This document shows positions 27,142-37,587 of a stretch of DNA of 64,000 bases, one piece after another. The position numbers were made by a program, and so were the translations under genes. Source of the DNA: Pseudopedobacter saltans DSM 12145 (GTDB lineage: Bacteria > Bacteroidota > Bacteroidia > Sphingobacteriales > Sphingobacteriaceae); contig NC_015177.1 in the NCBI RefSeq assembly GCF_000190735.1, positions 4,571,237-4,635,236 on the forward strand. The letters run 5' to 3'. Each line of letters begins with the position of its first letter. Position 1 is the stretch's first letter. The notes beneath the pieces were generated by a model. It searched no databases and was not told where the DNA came from. It saw nothing but the letters and a program-made list of their open reading frames with translations.

Positions 27142-27579
27142 TTATTCTTGAGTTTCCAAAGGTAAATCTTTAGATTTTTCGAGATTAAATCTTAATCCTG
27201 GAGTTAACCAGTATAATAAGATTACTCTGGAGTATCTGAAGTTGAATGGTGATAATATAAACGTAGCTAAAAGGAATATACCAATATAAATCATTGGATT
27301 TTCTGACCGTGTTAACACGTAAATAGCTACGCACACAGCAACCATTTCGGCTACATTAAGTGCATAGCTAACGAACATAGAAACATAAAAGTATCCGGGT
27401 TCTCTTTCGAATTTCAGATTACAGTGCGGACACCTGTCGTTCATGGTTTGTTTAAAGCTGTACATCTTATTTTTAAATAAATCGCCTCTTCTGCATCTTG
27501 GGCATTTGGCTTGTAATGCTGCTTGTTTTTCTGTTAATAAGGTGTATGTTGTAGTTCCAATATTTGTGTCTGTAGCCAT
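27142..27579 (-). CDS. DUF983 membrane protein with zinc-ribbon-like start
   Basis: A 145-residue protein. The first half has two Cys pairs, CPRCRRG and CPHCNLKFEREPGYFY, which suggest a zinc ribbon. Two or three membrane helices follow (about 75-125). The CPRCRRG...GYFY layout is the DUF983 signature. The function is unknown. It lies 6 bp after the AraC-type gene on the same strand, so the two may be co-transcribed. Confidence 0.85.
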   Translation of the reverse strand: MATDTNIGTTTYTLLTEKQAALQAKCPRCRRGDLFKNKMYSFKQTMNDRCPHCNLKFEREPGYFYVSMFVSYALNVAEMVAVCVAIYVLTRSENPMIYIGIFLLATFILSPFNFRYSRVILLYWLTPGLRFNLEKSKDLPLETQE

Positions 27580-27585
27580 AGTGAT

Positions 27586-28455
27586 TTAATTTTTTTTCCT
27601 GAATTCTTCAGGAGTTATATCTACATGTTTTTTGAAAAATTTAGTAAAATATGAATTGTCGTTGAAGTTTAGCCTGTACGCGATTTCCGATATCGGAAGA
27701 TCAAGATTGATCAGAAGTCTTTTGGCTTCAAGAATGATTCTGTTTCTAATCAGTTCGCCTGCCGATACACCCAGCACATCCTGACATATCGCATTGAGAT
27801 GATTTGGAGTAATGTAAAGCAGAGCTGCATACTCTTTTGGCAATTTTAATTTGGTGTAGTTTAGTTCTATTAATTTTTTAAAATTGCTTAACAGCGTATG
27901 GTTATAGTTGTTTTCTGATGAGAATTGCTCCTTGTTCTCGTTCAGTCGGTCTATTTTCAGGAATATTTGTAACAATAAAATCCTGATCATATCCATATTC
28001 ATTTTCCGCTGAGATACTGATTCCTGAAGGATATTTTCGAAGAGATCTATAATTTTCTGTTGTTCTGCTTTTGGTACATCAATAACAGACTCATGAGCAT
28101 TGGCTCCGAAAAAATAAAACTGATCTAAAAAATCAGGTCTTAACAAAAACGACTGATAAAAAGAAGGAGAGAAGTTGATAATATAGCCCTCAGCTATGCC
28201 CTCAAAATCCCAGCTGTGTACCTGACCTGGAACCATGAAATAAATCTGGTTGGATTTTACAACAAAAGTTTCGAAGTCTATGGTATGCTGGCCTTTTCCT
28301 TCAGTAAAAAACACCACATGGTAAAATGCATGCCGGTGTGGTGAATGCAGGTGCTTATAATTAGCTGAGTATTCGCTAAATCTGCTAATGATAATCTCAT
28401 CATCCTTTACATCCGTAATGGTACATATGTCGTATATAGGAATGCCGTTATTCAT
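27586..28455 (-). CDS. AraC-family transcriptional regulator
   Basis: A 289-residue protein with an N-terminal cupin-like ligand domain (HRHAFYHVVFFTEGKGQHTI and FMVPGQVHSW) and a C-terminal AraC/XylS double HTH of about 100 residues (LPKEYAALLYITPNHLNAIC; LPISEIAYRLNFNDNSYFTK). It probably acts as an activator that responds to a small molecule. The target is unknown; the flanking DUF983 gene is the only near neighbour on its strand. Confidence 0.9.
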   Translation of the reverse strand: MNNGIPIYDICTITDVKDDEIIISRFSEYSANYKHLHSPHRHAFYHVVFFTEGKGQHTIDFETFVVKSNQIYFMVPGQVHSWDFEGIAEGYIINFSPSFYQSFLLRPDFLDQFYFFGANAHESVIDVPKAEQQKIIDLFENILQESVSQRKMNMDMIRILLLQIFLKIDRLNENKEQFSSENNYNHTLLSNFKKLIELNYTKLKLPKEYAALLYITPNHLNAICQDVLGVSAGELIRNRIILEAKRLLINLDLPISEIAYRLNFNDNSYFTKFFKKHVDITPEEFRKKN

Positions 28456-28527
28456 TTGCTTTACAAAAGTACTACTAAAACAACGGGATTAATGGTGTTT
28501 TTTACTGATGTTGTGGTGCTTTGATTT

Positions 28528-29334
28528 TTAAAACAACGAAAATTGCTTTTCTAAGACAAACTCCTGAATTGAGGTTTTAGAGATACGATATACAGGTGTT
28601 TCGAAATCTCTGGAGGCAACAGCAATTTGCGTATCAACAGTTACCATTTCAAAAAGATTTTTAACCAATTCGGGAGAATTGTTCTCTCGGGACAGATGGG
28701 ATAAAAGCAACAGTTGCAACTTTGGCGTTTGGTGATTTTGGAAAAGTTCCAATGCCTGGGTATTTGACAAGTGGCCTTTACCACCACTGATTCTCCTTTT
28801 TAAAAAGTAAGGATATCTGCTATTTCTCAGCATTTCTTCGCAGTAGTTAGATTCGAGAAATGCAGCATCGCACATTTTGAAGTATCTAACCAAATTATTG
28901 CAGACGATGCCCAAATCTGTAAATACACCAATACACAAATCGTTATCTTCAATAATAAACGAATGAGGATGTGCAGCATCGTGATGTTTTTCGAACGCTG
29001 TGATCCTTAAACTACCTACACGAATGGGATTTTCAGCATCGAAGTAGTTTATATTTTCCAATTGCAAATTGGTGTTAGCAAGTGTTGCAAAAGTAAAATA
29101 AACGGGGATTTTATGTTTTTTGGAGAATGTTTTTATACCTTTAATATGATCTGTATGTTCATGAGAAATGAATACAGCCTTGATTTTTGAGGTGTATAAG
29201 TTAAGCCTGGCTAACCTTATCTCCAACTCTTTGCAGCTTAAACCTATATCTATTAAAATAGCTTCCTCTTTATTCCCTATATAATAGCAATTGCCATTGC
29301 TTCCTGAGTTCAAAGATGCTACTTCTAAAAACAT
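28528..29334 (-). CDS. MBL-fold metallo-hydrolase (WalJ/YycJ-like)
   Basis: A 268-residue metallo-beta-lactamase-fold protein. It begins VASLNSGSNGNCYYIG, characteristic of the WalJ/YycJ branch. The metal site is SHEHTDHIKG (HxHxDH), with further ligands in EKHHDAAHP, FTDLG and LLSHLSREN. WalJ is linked in other bacteria to coordinating cell division with DNA replication and may be a nuclease; the activity here is unproven. The start at 29334 is chosen because the conserved domain begins there; the frame is open 18 codons further upstream. Confidence 0.88.
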   Translation of the reverse strand: MFLEVASLNSGSNGNCYYIGNKEEAILIDIGLSCKELEIRLARLNLYTSKIKAVFISHEHTDHIKGIKTFSKKHKIPVYFTFATLANTNLQLENINYFDAENPIRVGSLRITAFEKHHDAAHPHSFIIEDNDLCIGVFTDLGIVCNNLVRYFKMCDAAFLESNYCEEMLRNSRYPYFLKRRISGGKGHLSNTQALELFQNHQTPKLQLLLLSHLSRENNSPELVKNLFEMVTVDTQIAVASRDFETPVYRISKTSIQEFVLEKQFSLF

Positions 29335-29456
29335 GTAAATTGTTGCGTAAAAATAAAAATAGAGAAAAGTGAAAAATATCACTTGCAAAGATGATAAATT
29401 TAGAAATTTGTTTAGGAAAATAATACAGAAATTAGCGGAGATAGCGCAAATATTAC

Positions 29457-30740
29457 ATGGGACTTGACAGGCTGAGAATTATTTGGAATAAAATCATCGG
29501 GAGTAAGGAAGATTTTGAGTTAAGCAGTAGGTTTTTTCACCATATATGTGTGTTTGGGATGGTGGCCTTATTCATAAATATTCCTTTAAATATTTATATA
29601 GGATTGCCTTTATTAACTTTCGTACTTATAATAGTTCTTATAGGCTTATTTTTCTGTTATTACCTTTCCCGGTTTAGAGACAGATATGAAATTGCAATAC
29701 TTATTTTCGAAATGATGTCTACCGCCTTTGCTGCGATACATTTCTTCTTCAGCAGCGGAATTAATGGCGCCGGCTTGCTGTATTTTCTTTTATTCTTCTT
29801 TTTGAATATAACAGTAGCTCCCAGAAGACAATACCCATTCTGGCTATTACTGAATCTGATATTGGTAGCAGGTGCTTTGGTTATTGAATATAATTATCCT
29901 TACCTGATAGAAAACCAATATGAAACGAAGATTGAACGTTTTTATGATCTTTTTATAGCATACTTTATTACACTGGTAATGCTGTTGCTTCTTGTAAGGG
30001 AAATATGGAAAAGTTATTTTATAGAGAAAAATGGTTACGAAAAGCGCACCAAAGAGCTAGCTAAGCTTAATGAAGAGAAAAGTAAACTTTTTTCAATCGT
30101 AGCTCATGATTTACGTTCTCCAATTTTATCTATTAAAGGTTATCTTGAAAGTCTGAACGCTATTTCATTCTCAGAAGAGGAAAAAAATCTTATCAATAAA
30201 AAGCTTTTAGAAGATACCATTTCTGCAAATGAAATGATGGATAATTTGCTAACCTGGGTGAAGAACCAACTCGACGGCGTGGAGCCAAATTTATTAAGGT
30301 TTAAACTGGCAGACAATCTAAAAATTACCATAGATCTCTGCAGGAATTCTGCACTGAATAAGAATATCAACCTGACTGTAAATATTGACGAGGATGTTGA
30401 TATAGTGGCAGATAGGGAAATGATAAAAGTTGTTGTTCGTAATTTGTTGGTTAACGCGATCAAGTTTACTGGCGAAGGAGGGAATGTACTTTTAAAAGCA
30501 GAAAATAAGGATGGAAACTGTTTGATTCATATTACCGATAATGGTATAGGCTTTTCCAATAGCGATAAGAAGGCGGTTTTTTCTCATAGATTGAAATCAA
30601 AAACGGGGACAAGGAATGAAAAAGGTACGGCACTGGGGCTTATTATTTGCAGGGACTATACGCTTATCCAAAAAGGAAAAATCGCAATGCAAAGCAAAGA
30701 GGGAATGGGTACAACATTTACACTTACTTTTCCTGCTTGA
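29457..30740 (+). CDS. Membrane sensor histidine kinase, orphan
   Basis: A 427-residue kinase. Residues about 25-185 hold six membrane helices with no evident extracellular domain. Then come a HisKA domain with His217 (SIVAHDLRSPILSIKG) and a HATPase domain (VVRNLLVNAIKFTGEGG; DNGIGFS; GTALGLIICRDY). No response regulator is adjacent; the next gene downstream is an L,D-transpeptidase. The stimulus is unknown. Confidence 0.92.
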   Translation: MGLDRLRIIWNKIIGSKEDFELSSRFFHHICVFGMVALFINIPLNIYIGLPLLTFVLIIVLIGLFFCYYLSRFRDRYEIAILIFEMMSTAFAAIHFFFSSGINGAGLLYFLLFFFLNITVAPRRQYPFWLLLNLILVAGALVIEYNYPYLIENQYETKIERFYDLFIAYFITLVMLLLLVREIWKSYFIEKNGYEKRTKELAKLNEEKSKLFSIVAHDLRSPILSIKGYLESLNAISFSEEEKNLINKKLLEDTISANEMMDNLLTWVKNQLDGVEPNLLRFKLADNLKITIDLCRNSALNKNINLTVNIDEDVDIVADREMIKVVVRNLLVNAIKFTGEGGNVLLKAENKDGNCLIHITDNGIGFSNSDKKAVFSHRLKSKTGTRNEKGTALGLIICRDYTLIQKGKIAMQSKEGMGTTFTLTFPA

Positions 30741-30792
30741 TAAGCTATATCTTTAAAAATTTTTTATATTGAATTTTTTTAGCCAATATCTT

Positions 30793-32439
30793 ATGAACTT
30801 AAAAAATTCGATACTCATCTTAAGCGTTCTTTCAGTCCTTGCCGGCTTAGAGTCTTGCAACAGAAGAAGCGAGAAATCTAAGAAGGAAATCCAGGATTCA
30901 ATAAAGACAGAAGCTTTGAAGAAATGGGATGAAACTATACCTGGTTCTTTTTCTGACCAAACTGACATAAAGTTTGATAGTGCGGCCTTGGGTAAGTTCT
31001 TTAAAAGCTATCCCGAGCTGGCGGTTTATAAAGACAGTATATCCGAATTCTATAAACGAAGAAACTATGCCTATGCCTGGTTTGATAAAAAAGGTATTAT
31101 CGAGCAAGCGGGAAACCTTGCCGATAGGATTAGAAATATAGATACAGAAGGGGTTTCTTCTAAATCGGTTCCTTATACAAAAGATCTGGATTCGTTGATT
31201 TATGCAGATCAGGGAAGAAAGACTCCTTCTACTGAAACAGAATTGATGCTGACTGGGCAGTACTTTGTTTTTGCTAATAAAGTTTGGCAGGGTGTTGATG
31301 AGAAAGCTAGTAAATCTGTTCAATGGTATGTGCCTCGCAAAAAGGTTTCCTATTCTGATTTGCTCGATAGTCTGTTAACCAATAAATCATCAGTTTACAC
31401 GGTTGAAGGCCGTCCGGTATATCGGCAATATATGTTGCTGAAATCTTTTTTAACTAAGTATCGGGAGCTTGAAAGTCAGAGAGAAGTGACAACGATTGGA
31501 TTAGATGCGGGAAAGAAATCTTATAAAATAGGTGATTCTTCAGATAATATTGTTAAGATCAGGAAGCGCCTGCACTTTTTGGGTGACTATAAAGAATCGG
31601 ATACTTTATCTGCACTTTATGATGCAAATTTGAAAGAAGCGGTAAGCAATTTTCAGGAAAGACACGGACTTACGAACGATGGTGTAATTGGAGCAGGAAC
31701 GATAAAGGAAATGAATGTGCCATTGAGGGATAGGGTTAAGACTATCATTGTAAATATGGAGCGTTTCAGATGGGTGCCAGCCGGATTAAATAAAGAATAT
31801 TTAGGAGTAAATATTCCCGAGTACAAACTGCATGTTTATAATGCGGATAGCTTATTGTGGAGCTGCAATGTTGTAGTAGGTAAAGAACTGCATAAAACTG
31901 TGGTTTTTCAGGGGGATTTGAAATATATTGTCTTTAGTCCTTACTGGAATGTGCCGCCGAGTATTGTAAGAAATGAGATTTTACCTGCAATGAATAGGAA
32001 TGCCGGTTACTTGAAACAACATAATATGGAAATTACTGGTCATGAGAACGGGCTTCCGGTGATAAGGCAGTTACCCGGGAAAGATAATTCCCTGGGATTG
32101 GTGAAATTTCTGTTCCCTAATAATTTCAATATTTATTTACACGATACGCCAGCAAAGTCTTTATTCAGTATGGAGGATAGAGCATTTAGTCACGGATGTA
32201 TCCGTGTAAGTGAGCCCAAGAAATTGGCGGAATTTTTATTGAAGGATGATAAGGCTTGGGACTCTATAAGTATCGATAAGGCAATGCACCAAACTAAGGA
32301 AAAGTGGGTAACCTTAAAAAATCCGGTACCTGTTTTTATCAGTTACTTTACTGCTTTTGTCGATAGGAAAGGACAGATTAATTTTAGAAAGGATATCTAC
32401 GACAGAGATAGTGCTCTCGAGAAAATGATATTGAATTAG
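30793..32439 (+). CDS. L,D-transpeptidase, probable lipoprotein (LdtD/YcbB-like)
   Basis: A 548-residue protein with a lipoprotein signal ending LESC. The middle carries a scaffold and a peptidoglycan-binding segment (LRKRLHFLGD... AVSNFQERHGLTNDGVIG). The C-terminal YkuD domain has HDTPAKSLF and the catalytic SHGC469IRVS motif. It makes 3-3 cross-links in peptidoglycan or attaches proteins to it. The length fits the large LdtD/YcbB class. ATG 30793 rather than TTG 30769 gives the clean lipoprotein signal. It follows the histidine kinase by about 50 bp. Confidence 0.92.
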   Translation: MNLKNSILILSVLSVLAGLESCNRRSEKSKKEIQDSIKTEALKKWDETIPGSFSDQTDIKFDSAALGKFFKSYPELAVYKDSISEFYKRRNYAYAWFDKKGIIEQAGNLADRIRNIDTEGVSSKSVPYTKDLDSLIYADQGRKTPSTETELMLTGQYFVFANKVWQGVDEKASKSVQWYVPRKKVSYSDLLDSLLTNKSSVYTVEGRPVYRQYMLLKSFLTKYRELESQREVTTIGLDAGKKSYKIGDSSDNIVKIRKRLHFLGDYKESDTLSALYDANLKEAVSNFQERHGLTNDGVIGAGTIKEMNVPLRDRVKTIIVNMERFRWVPAGLNKEYLGVNIPEYKLHVYNADSLLWSCNVVVGKELHKTVVFQGDLKYIVFSPYWNVPPSIVRNEILPAMNRNAGYLKQHNMEITGHENGLPVIRQLPGKDNSLGLVKFLFPNNFNIYLHDTPAKSLFSMEDRAFSHGCIRVSEPKKLAEFLLKDDKAWDSISIDKAMHQTKEKWVTLKNPVPVFISYFTAFVDRKGQINFRKDIYDRDSALEKMILN

Positions 32440-32451
32440 ATAAAGTGATTT

Positions 32452-32497
32452 GTTATCAGTTGCGAGTTACGTATAAACGCGACCTACAACTGATAAC
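32452..32497 (+). terminator. Stem-loop after the L,D-transpeptidase gene
   Basis: GTTATCAGTTG (32452-32462) pairs perfectly with CAACTGATAAC (32487-32497), and a T-rich stretch follows within 10 bases. It lies 12 bp past the stop codon and before the convergent AsmA-like gene. Confidence 0.6.
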
Positions 32498-32559
32498 GAA
32501 ATTTATTTTTTCTATTTTCGAAATCATCCTAATGGTGAAAATGCCCCTTCTCAATAAAA

Positions 32560-35217
32560 CTATTGAGCGGGTTGTTCGGTAGTGGTTTGTGTTTTTTCCT
32601 TCTTTTTGAAAAGATTGTTTAGCTGATTTTTTACTTCATTTTTGATCCTTTCCTCAGTTTGTTTTTTTACTGTGTCTATTTTTTGTTGGGCTTCCGCTTT
32701 CGCTTTATCCGTAATTTTAGTAACCTCTTCTCTTGCTTTTGATTCCAACTCGGCTTTTTTATCCGCAATGACCTGATTTACAATACTGTTAGCTTCTGAT
32801 TTGATGTCATTTCCAGATAAATCCAGCTTAACAGTTGGTTTCGTAACCGTTCCACCAATAAGGGCATTAAATTTTATTGTTTCGCCAAGATTTACATTAG
32901 TGCCGGCCTTGCTATTAAGTGAAGCAAGTAGGGCATTGGCTGTTGAATTGGCTTGGTTTCCCAATTTGGCTCGGGGAATATTTATAGCTACTTTATAATC
33001 CATGGATTGATCTAATCCATTAGAACCCTGTATATTTAACAATATATCATTTTTCTTGATGTTGAAAGGCGAGACCAATAGTCTTCCATCCTCGATCTGG
33101 AATTTGGCCAATACATTCTTTAATTCCAGTTTTTTCAGTTCACCAATATTCAGGCTGGAAGACAGTTTATTTAGTGGTTCAAAGCCATTAATCACAGCTT
33201 CGATAATATTTGTCATACCAGAAGCATCTATAGATGAATAAATAGGCATCATATCTTGCCCTAAATCGGAATTGAATTTTAAATTAGTTGTGAAGGTTCC
33301 ACTAGTATATTTAGCAATAGGAGCCAAAAGTTTAATGGTATTAAACATATTAAAAGCCTTTTGAATATTCATATTCTCTATACCAAAATCAATATCTACT
33401 TTTGGTTTTTTGATATCAGTACTTGCATAGGAACCATTCATTTTTACTTTACCGTCAAGCATCTGCATCCCTAGATCCTTAAAGAAAACTGTCTGATTCT
33501 TTACAAAAAGTGCACCTTGAGCGTTTTGGATGTCGTAGTTATCATATAGGAGCCTCTCGGTCTTAACTGTCATGTTAAAATCGATGTTCTTTGGAATTTC
33601 AATTACGCTTAACTTGCTTGTATCTGCACTTTTTTGTTCTGTAGTGGCTGGCCCCATCAATTCATTAACATCAATTAATGATGATACCAAATTGAAATTT
33701 CCCTGTAGAGGTTTGTCCTTTCCGAAAACATATGACAGATAATTATTTACTGCTCCATTTGCCTGAAAGTCACTTTTACCAATTTTAGCAACAACATTGC
33801 TTACCGTTATATTTTTTGGATTAAGGCTCAATTTAGCTACAGGAATACTTACAGGTTTAGCAACCGCTGCTCCCGAATAATTAACGTTTGTAGCTGTTAT
33901 ATTTCCACTTGCTTTAAAAGCTTCATAATTTCCTTTGTCTATTGTTGACTTATTTCTAGAGGCAGTTATATCAGCGTTTAAAAGCCCACTTAAAGCCATA
34001 TCCTTTAGTGGGAATATAGTGGTTAACTGTTTTAAATCCAAAGCTCCTTTTAATGCTAAATCCAAATAAGGGTCACTAATAGGGGTTTTTACCAGTAATT
34101 TCCCATCCAAAGGAGCTTTATCAAATGCCATATGAAAAGCAGGAACATCAATAATGGTATGGTCTGTTACTCCATCGGGATTTGATATTTTAGCTTTAAT
34201 CTGTATATCATTTATTGAGGATGGTAAAGAAGTGTATTTTACTTTCCCATTTTCTATATTTAGATTGATATCGAATGCCGGTAACGATTTTTCATTATAA
34301 ATACCTTTTGCAAAACCCTTTAGTCCGAATTTTCCAGATGCTTGTAAATCCTTAAAATTGGATGCATACATAGTTGGGATTAATGATAGAAAGTTCTTTA
34401 GATCAGATTTTTCTGCATCAAACTTTACGTCAATGACCATGTCAGTATCGTTAGGCATGGCTAAACTCCCTACTAAAGACAACACCAGTTCATTTAGTTT
34501 GATGGTGTTTTCCTTAAGTGTAAACTTCATCTTAGCTAAATCGATATCTAGGGGAAGTCCTGCTTCTAAATGTACACCATTTAAATATGGAATTCCACCA
34601 TATTTTACAGTTAATTTTTCGATATTGGATTCCGTGTCTAAAACAAAAAGATCCTGAGTAAAATCTCCCTTTCCACTATGATTTATGTTATTTAAAGCCA
34701 TATAGAAATTCAGTGAAGCATCATCATAAATAATATTTCCATTCTTTATTTCATATTTTTTCAAAGCAGCTTTAAAAGATGATGCGGTAGTATCTTGTGG
34801 ACTTGTTTTTGTAGAGTCGGATTTTACAATATCCCAGTTAGCTTTACCGCTTTTCAGTACTCTGGCGTAAATCTTAGGTTCGTCCAATTTAACTTCATTT
34901 ATCTGATATTTATCTCCTTTTATCACGCTCATTAAATTTAAATTGAGCTGTAGATTTTTGATTTTTGCCAGTGTATCTGTAGAAAAACTGTCTACACCAA
35001 CAATTTCGAAGTCATTTAATTTTAACCCTAATTGAGGAAAAGAACTGATTATGGTTAGATCAATATCCTTAAAGTTGACTTTGGCGTTCAGATTTTCATT
35101 GATGGTGTTTTTTACTTTAGAAACTATGGTGTCTTTGAAGAAAAGCGGAATACTAGCTACAGCAAGTAAAATGACTACAAAGATTAGAGAGATGGTGATA
35201 ATGATTTTTTTAGACAT
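32560..35217 (-). CDS. AsmA-family envelope protein
   Basis: An 885-residue protein with one N-terminal membrane helix (IIITISLIFVVILLAVAS) followed by the AsmA N-terminal pattern (NLNAKVNFKDIDLTIISSFPQ, then LKNLQLNLN-like strands) and a long repetitive beta region. The last ~55 residues are charged and helical (TDKAKAEAQQKIDTVKKQTE). AsmA-like proteins are thought to form lipid-transfer bridges between inner and outer membranes. The start at 35217 begins MSKKII; the frame is open 10 codons upstream. It is a single gene between the L,D-transpeptidase and recA. Confidence 0.88.
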   Translation of the reverse strand: MSKKIIITISLIFVVILLAVASIPLFFKDTIVSKVKNTINENLNAKVNFKDIDLTIISSFPQLGLKLNDFEIVGVDSFSTDTLAKIKNLQLNLNLMSVIKGDKYQINEVKLDEPKIYARVLKSGKANWDIVKSDSTKTSPQDTTASSFKAALKKYEIKNGNIIYDDASLNFYMALNNINHSGKGDFTQDLFVLDTESNIEKLTVKYGGIPYLNGVHLEAGLPLDIDLAKMKFTLKENTIKLNELVLSLVGSLAMPNDTDMVIDVKFDAEKSDLKNFLSLIPTMYASNFKDLQASGKFGLKGFAKGIYNEKSLPAFDINLNIENGKVKYTSLPSSINDIQIKAKISNPDGVTDHTIIDVPAFHMAFDKAPLDGKLLVKTPISDPYLDLALKGALDLKQLTTIFPLKDMALSGLLNADITASRNKSTIDKGNYEAFKASGNITATNVNYSGAAVAKPVSIPVAKLSLNPKNITVSNVVAKIGKSDFQANGAVNNYLSYVFGKDKPLQGNFNLVSSLIDVNELMGPATTEQKSADTSKLSVIEIPKNIDFNMTVKTERLLYDNYDIQNAQGALFVKNQTVFFKDLGMQMLDGKVKMNGSYASTDIKKPKVDIDFGIENMNIQKAFNMFNTIKLLAPIAKYTSGTFTTNLKFNSDLGQDMMPIYSSIDASGMTNIIEAVINGFEPLNKLSSSLNIGELKKLELKNVLAKFQIEDGRLLVSPFNIKKNDILLNIQGSNGLDQSMDYKVAINIPRAKLGNQANSTANALLASLNSKAGTNVNLGETIKFNALIGGTVTKPTVKLDLSGNDIKSEANSIVNQVIADKKAELESKAREEVTKITDKAKAEAQQKIDTVKKQTEERIKNEVKNQLNNLFKKKEKTQTTTEQPAQ

Positions 35218-35329
35218 TTTTAAAATTTTAGATCTAAGTATTAACACAAAAGTAAAGGAAATATTTTGTTCGATAAAAAGTCAGAGTATTTAAGGTCTTA
35301 ATTCTCTGTGAAATAGATTTAGGAATAAA

Positions 35330-35364
35330 AAAATCCCTTAGCAAACAGCTTGCTAAGGGATTTT
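35330..35364 (-). terminator. Rho-independent terminator of recA
   Basis: A 15 bp perfect inverted repeat (AAATCCCTTAGCAA and its complement, loop ACAGC) lies 25 bp past the recA stop codon. On the minus strand the stem ends in a run of seven T. Confidence 0.88.
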
Positions 35365-35389
35365 GAAATAATTTAGATAGTAACGGATA

Positions 35390-36415
35390 TTAATCCTCGT
35401 CTCCAAATCCTTCAGGAACTGGAACGCCTGTAACTTCAGCTTTAATTTTTGCTTCCAGTTCTTCAGCTAATTCCGGGTTATCCATAATGAGTTGTTTTAC
35501 AGCATCGCGGCCCTGACCTAGTTTAGAATCACCGTAACTAAACCATGAACCTGCTTTTTTAATGATACCGTATTCAACACCTAAATCTATAATTTCACCA
35601 GCTTTAGAAATACCTTCGCCAAACATAATGTCAAACTCAGCAATTCTGAAGGGAGGAGCAACTTTGTTTTTTACAATTTTAACTTTTACTCTGTTACCTG
35701 CAACCTCGTCACTATCTTTAATTTGAGAGATACGACGGATATCTAAACGAACAGAAGAATAAAATTTCAATGCGTTACCACCAGTAGTTGTTTCTGGATT
35801 CCCGAACATCACACCAATTTTATCCCTTAATTGGTTGATGAAAATACAACAACATTTTGTTTTGCTAATGGTACCCGTTAATTTACGTAAAGCTTGTGAC
35901 ATTAAACGGGCCTGTAACCCCATTTTAGAATCACCCATTTCGCCTTCAATCTCACCTTTTGGAACCAAAGCGGCAACTGAGTCAATAACAATAACATCAA
36001 TTGCTCCTGACCGGATTAAGTTATCAGCAATCTCCAGCGCTTGTTCACCGTTATCAGGTTGTGAGATTAATAAGTTTTCAATATCTACACCTAATTTTTG
36101 GGCATAGAATTGATCAAAAGCATGTTCAGCATCTATAATGGCAGCAATACCTCCTGCTTTTTGTGCCTCTGCAATAACATGGGTAGCTAAAGTAGTTTTA
36201 CCAGAAGATTCAGGACCGTAGATCTCTATAATTCTTCCTTTAGGTAAACCACCAATGCCTAAGGCAATATCTAAACCAAGAGAACCAGTGGAAATAGCCT
36301 CCATAGCTTCAACAGGTGCATCTCCTAATTTCATTACAGTACCTTTTCCGTAAGATTTTTCTAGTTTATCTAAAGTAAGTTGTAATGCTTTTAACTTTTC
36401 GCTAGGGTTACTCAT
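35390..36415 (-). CDS. recA: Recombinase RecA
   Basis: A 341-residue protein collinear with bacterial RecA. The Walker A loop is GPESSGKTT (67-75), Walker B is [12 protein letters not shown], and the L1/L2 DNA-binding loops are around [20 protein letters not shown] and the [16 protein letters not shown] segment. RecA forms the ATP-dependent filament on single-stranded DNA for homologous recombination and the DNA damage response. It ends with the usual acidic tail (FGDED). It is transcribed alone, with its own terminator and a candidate promoter. Confidence 0.99.
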   Translation of the reverse strand: MSNPSEKLKALQLTLDKLEKSYGKGTVMKLGDAPVEAMEAISTGSLGLDIALGIGGLPKGRIIEIYGPESSGKTTLATHVIAEAQKAGGIAAIIDAEHAFDQFYAQKLGVDIENLLISQPDNGEQALEIADNLIRSGAIDVIVIDSVAALVPKGEIEGEMGDSKMGLQARLMSQALRKLTGTISKTKCCCIFINQLRDKIGVMFGNPETTTGGNALKFYSSVRLDIRRISQIKDSDEVAGNRVKVKIVKNKVAPPFRIAEFDIMFGEGISKAGEIIDLGVEYGIIKKAGSWFSYGDSKLGQGRDAVKQLIMDNPELAEELEAKIKAEVTGVPVPEGFGDED

Positions 36416-36459
36416 GTATAATATTTTTAGTAATTTATCTTTTTAAAAATTTAATGATA

Positions 36460-36489
36460 CAAAAATGCTAATTTTTTTATCATTTGCAA
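36460..36489 (-). promoter_or_regulatory. Candidate Bacteroidota-type promoter of recA
   Basis: On the minus strand a TTG (36487-36489) is followed after 19 bases by CATTTTTG (36460-36467), close to the Bacteroidota primary sigma consensus TTTG-N19-TAnnTTTG. It would place the transcript start about 35-40 bases before the recA ATG. The rest of the 36416-36860 gap is AT-rich and shows nothing else. Confidence 0.45.
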
Positions 36490-36860
36490 TAGTGCTTAAA
36501 GAAATTTTTTTCATGACATCAATAAATGTGTCGATTTCAAATAAAGGTAGTATAATTTGATGATTTTACGAATCAGAAGGATATAGAAATGTAACTAAGA
36601 TAGCTAAGTAAAGTGTAAGGAGTATTATATAAAAGCCTGTATTTAGCTCGATTTTTACTAAATGCAGCTTCTGATTTAATGAAATATAGTCTGTTTGTAT
36701 GTTAAAACCAGCGATTAGTAATTTAAGAAGCCATTATTTAGCTAGCCGTTTTCTTTAACTAAACAGATAATTCTTTCATTTGCTATAAGCAACATGCGAG
36801 CAGTTTTTTTTGAAAAGCAGTTGTGTGACAATATTTGAGAAACGCGTCAAAAACAGCCGA

Positions 36861-37580
36861 TTATTTTATAGCTCTTTTCTTTAATTCTTTAGCGATTTTC
36901 GCTTTTGCTTCCAATTCCCCTTTTCTTTTTAGAGCCGATGGCGTATTGTGCTGTGCATAATACTTGCAAAAGCCTGTTAAAGGGCAAATATCACATTTTG
37001 GACTTCTGGCTAAACAAATATATCGACCATGTAAAATAAGCCAGTGGTGAGCAATATGTATCTTGTCCTGTGGCAAGTGCGCTACCAGTTGTTTTTCTAC
37101 TGCTAAAGGTGTTTTTGCATTAGTAGTTAAACCAATTCTGTTGGCGACACGAAAAACATGGGTGTCTACAGCCATAGCAGGAGCATGATAAATAACAGAT
37201 GAAATTACGTTTGCTGTCTTTCGACCAACGCCAGGCATTTTCTGTAAATCTTTAACATCCTCGGGAACAATACCATTGAATTCATTCAGTAGGATTTTGG
37301 CCATACCAACCAAATGCTTGGATTTATTATTTGGATAGCTAACCGAGCGAATGTAAGCAAAGACTTCTTCTGGAGTAGCAGAAGCCAGACTTTCTGGTGT
37401 TGGATAACGCTCGAAAAGTTTCGGCGTAACCTGATTTATTCTTTTATCTGTGCATTGAGCAGAAAGAATTACAGCAATCAATAATTCGAATGGATTGTTG
37501 TAATGGAGTTCCGTTTCCGCCTGTGGCTGATGCGTTGAAAAATATTCTACAAAAGCTTTGTAGCGGTCTTTTTTTAGCAT
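36861..37580 (-). CDS. nth: Endonuclease III (DNA glycosylase/AP lyase)
   Basis: A 239-residue base-excision-repair enzyme. The helix-hairpin-helix is LQKMPGVGRKTANV with the catalytic Lys, followed by AVDTHVFRVANR with the catalytic Asp. The C-terminal iron-sulfur loop has the C-x6-C-x2-C-x5-C spacing (CLARSPKCDICPLTGFC). It removes oxidised pyrimidines from DNA. It carries a ~25-residue lysine-rich tail beyond the cluster. It lies 7 bp after terC in the same direction. Confidence 0.97.
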   Translation of the reverse strand: MLKKDRYKAFVEYFSTHQPQAETELHYNNPFELLIAVILSAQCTDKRINQVTPKLFERYPTPESLASATPEEVFAYIRSVSYPNNKSKHLVGMAKILLNEFNGIVPEDVKDLQKMPGVGRKTANVISSVIYHAPAMAVDTHVFRVANRIGLTTNAKTPLAVEKQLVAHLPQDKIHIAHHWLILHGRYICLARSPKCDICPLTGFCKYYAQHNTPSALKRKGELEAKAKIAKELKKRAIK

Positions 37581-37587
37581 GATTGAT